Part shown: in pieces, positions 62,468 to 64,000 of the stretch
Layout of the letters: the number at the start of each line of letters is the position of its first letter
How positions within the stretch are numbered: the stretch's first letter is position 1
Source: Pseudomonas sp. GD03944
GTDB lineage: Bacteria; Pseudomonadota; Gammaproteobacteria; Pseudomonadales; Pseudomonadaceae
Reading direction: 5' to 3'
Assembly: GCF_029839275.1 (NCBI RefSeq)
Contig: NZ_JAOCAH010000004.1
Location: forward strand, 124,001 to 188,000
DNA length: 64,000 nucleotides
Program-made: the position numbers and the translations under genes
Notes under the pieces: model-generated
The model's input: the letters and a program-made list of their open reading frames with translations, nothing else
Database searches by the model: none
What the model was told of the DNA's origin: nothing

Positions 62468-64000
62468 TTACCAGGCGTAGTTGAGGCTGGCGGTTACCTG
62501 GCGTGGATCACCGGCGTAGCAATAGAAGCCGTCGCAGGTGGACAGGTATTTCTTGTCGGCCAGGTTCTTCACGTTGAGGGCCACGGTGGCACCGCGCAGG
62601 CTGGTGTCGACCTGACCGAGGTCATAGCGAACCGCGGCGTCGTACACGGTGTATGCGCCGGCATGGCCGTCCGATGTGTCCCTGACGAACCCGATGCTGC
62701 CGACCGCGATGTTGTCGGTCGAGCCGACGAAGCGTGCGCCCACGCCCACGCCGAAGCCGGCCAGCGGGCCCGCGCTCCAATCGTAGTCAGCCCAGAACGA
62801 GGCCTGGTGCTCCGGGGTCAGCGGCAGCGTGCGGTTCTTGTCGCGCGGGTCGCCGACCTTGGTCATCTTGCTGTTGGCGTAGGTGTAGGATGCCGTCAGT
62901 TTGAATTCTTCGGTCACGTTACCGATCGCTTCCAACTCGAAACCACGGACTTCCACTTCTTCCAGGGGCTCGGTGGCGCCCAGTGTGTTGGTGGTGACGA
63001 TGTTCTGCCGCTTCAGGTCATAGACCGCGGCGGTAAACAGCATGTCGCTGCCCGGCGGCTGGTACTTGATGCCCAGTTCGTACTGTTTGCCCGTGCTCGG
63101 TTCGAAGGCTTCGCCTGTGCCGGCTGCGCCGTCAACGATACCGCCGGCTTCCGCCTGGAAGGATTCGGCGTAGGAAATGTAAGGCGTGAAGCCCGACTCG
63201 AAGACGTAGGCGAGGGCCGCGTTGCCGCTGAACTGGCTGTCGCGGCGGCTGTCCCTGGCGCCGCCGGCGTTGTAGAACACCGAGTCGGTGTCCAGGCGGT
63301 CCCAGCGACCGCCCAGGGTCAGGCGCCAGGCATCCAGGGCGATCTGGTCCTGCAGGTAGAGACCCGTGTTGCGACGCTTCTGGTTGTAGTCCTGGAAGGC
63401 GTTGTAGGTGACACCGCTGAAGTCCTGGCCATAGACCGGAGTGATGATGTTGCTGGTCGGCGCGCTGCCGAACAGCCAGCGGTAATCGGTGTTCACGCGG
63501 GTGTAGTCCAGGCCGATCAGCAGCGTGTGGCTCAGCGCGCCGGTGTCGAAGTCTGCCTGGAAGTTGTTGTCCAGGGCGAAGTGGCTGAGGTTTTCGTCGT
63601 AGACGTTGGCGCCACGGGTCACCGTGCCATCGTCGGACACCGCACCCGACCAGCCGCCCGCCGTGATGATCTGGTTATCCAGTTCGAGTTTGCTGTAGCG
63701 CAGGTTCTGGCGGAACTGCCAGACATCGTTGAGGCGGTGCTCGAAGGCGTAGCCCAGTGCATAGAACGTCTTGTCGTAGAACTCCCAGTCCGGATCGCCC
63801 AGGTTCTTGCGCAGGTCGATCTTGCCGGCCGGCGTGCCCAGGCGGGTGCCCTGCAGCGGCAGGAACTGGCTGGTGCCGCCGGTATCGTCGCGGTTGAACT
63901 GGCCGAGGAAGGTCAGCTTGGTGTCGTCGGCGATGTTCCAGGTCAGGCTCGGCGCCAGGTTGAAACGCTGGTCGTCCATGTGTTCGACCGGGGTGCCACT
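62468..64000 (-). CDS. TonB-dependent siderophore receptor, C-terminal part
   Basis: The frame is open to the window edge, giving about 510 residues of outer-membrane beta-barrel; the plug and start lie beyond 64000. The strands alternate as in FhuA/FpvA-type receptors (YKTFYALGYAFEHRL-like, GLYLQDQIALDAWRLTLGGR, TPYISYAESFQAEAGG, YELGIKYQPPGSDMLFTAAV, FKLTASYTYANSKMTKVGD). The protein ends in an aromatic residue (ASLNYAW), the outer-membrane targeting signal. It is a ferric-siderophore receptor of uncertain ligand. Iron regulation is expected, but its promoter is outside the window. Confidence 0.92.
   Translation of the reverse strand, partial: SGTPVEHMDDQRFNLAPSLTWNIADDTKLTFLGQFNRDDTGGTSQFLPLQGTRLGTPAGKIDLRKNLGDPDWEFYDKTFYALGYAFEHRLNDVWQFRQNLRYSKLELDNQIITAGGWSGAVSDDGTVTRGANVYDENLSHFALDNNFQADFDTGALSHTLLIGLDYTRVNTDYRWLFGSAPTSNIITPVYGQDFSGVTYNAFQDYNQKRRNTGLYLQDQIALDAWRLTLGGRWDRLDTDSVFYNAGGARDSRRDSQFSGNAALAYVFESGFTPYISYAESFQAEAGGIVDGAAGTGEAFEPSTGKQYELGIKYQPPGSDMLFTAAVYDLKRQNIVTTNTLGATEPLEEVEVRGFELEAIGNVTEEFKLTASYTYANSKMTKVGDPRDKNRTLPLTPEHQASFWADYDWSAGPLAGFGVGVGARFVGSTDNIAVGSIGFVRDTSDGHAGAYTVYDAAVRYDLGQVDTSLRGATVALNVKNLADKKYLSTCDGFYCYAGDPRQVTASLNYAW

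Overview
The window is a high-GC gamma-proteobacterial chromosome segment that reads as Pseudomonas. The gene order matches, by my recollection, the P. aeruginosa quaternary-amine catabolic locus (about PA5372-PA5421). It also carries Pseudomonas-type REP palindromes, creB/creC/creD and a RAYT. The species cannot be named from sequence alone.

Layout: (1) 2-910, the 3' end of a DUF1624 membrane acyltransferase. (2) 1048-9450, minus strand: choline oxidation (betI-betB-betA) preceded by an ABC importer unit (cbcV-cbcW, a choline-type binding protein and a betaine-type binding protein). Two BetI-like palindromes lie before betI and betB. (3) 10114-14209: an orphan choline-type binding protein, L-serine dehydratase and the regulator gbdR. 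(4) 14374-22854, minus strand: the dimethylglycine demethylase block (M19-like protein, DUF5943 protein, dgcA, dgcB, etfA, etfB, a small protein). (5) 23064-27939: carnitine catabolism (cdhR divergent from caiX-cdhC-cdhA-cdhB). (6) 27969-29845: an AT-richer toxin/immunity-like pair inserted between the carnitine and betaine genes. (7) 30095-32930: glycine betaine Rieske monooxygenase gbcA, a probable 26-residue membrane protein behind it, and divergent gbcB. (8) 32931-34600: a degenerate repeat array around a RAYT. (9) 34669-37767: a secreted protein, ltaE, a small periplasmic protein and a TraX-like protein. (10) 37972-47141: glyA, soxBDAG, purU and fdhA. (11) 47414-64000: unrelated core genes (acyltransferase, HD-GYP, retropepsin-like protein, chemoreceptor, creBC, CBS protein, DUF2628, creD, small proteins, a DUF4212/sodium symporter pair, and the C-terminal part of a TonB siderophore receptor).

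Together the catabolic genes form one pathway. Choline and carnitine are imported by CbcVW with several binding proteins. Both are converted to glycine betaine, by BetA/BetB or by CdhA/CdhC/CdhB. GbcAB then removes one methyl to dimethylglycine, DgcAB with a dedicated ETF gives sarcosine, and SoxBDAG gives glycine. GlyA and serine dehydratase carry glycine through serine to pyruvate. PurU and FdhA deal with the one-carbon units. The regulators are BetI (choline), GbdR (betaine/dimethylglycine) and CdhR (carnitine).

The least explained items are the toxin/immunity-like pair, the small ORF behind gbcA, the RAYT repeat array rich in DnaA-box-like words, an M19 dipeptidase homologue lacking three of five metal ligands, a tandem GTCGY motif in three divergent catabolic promoters, and a missing Fe-S cysteine in DgcA.
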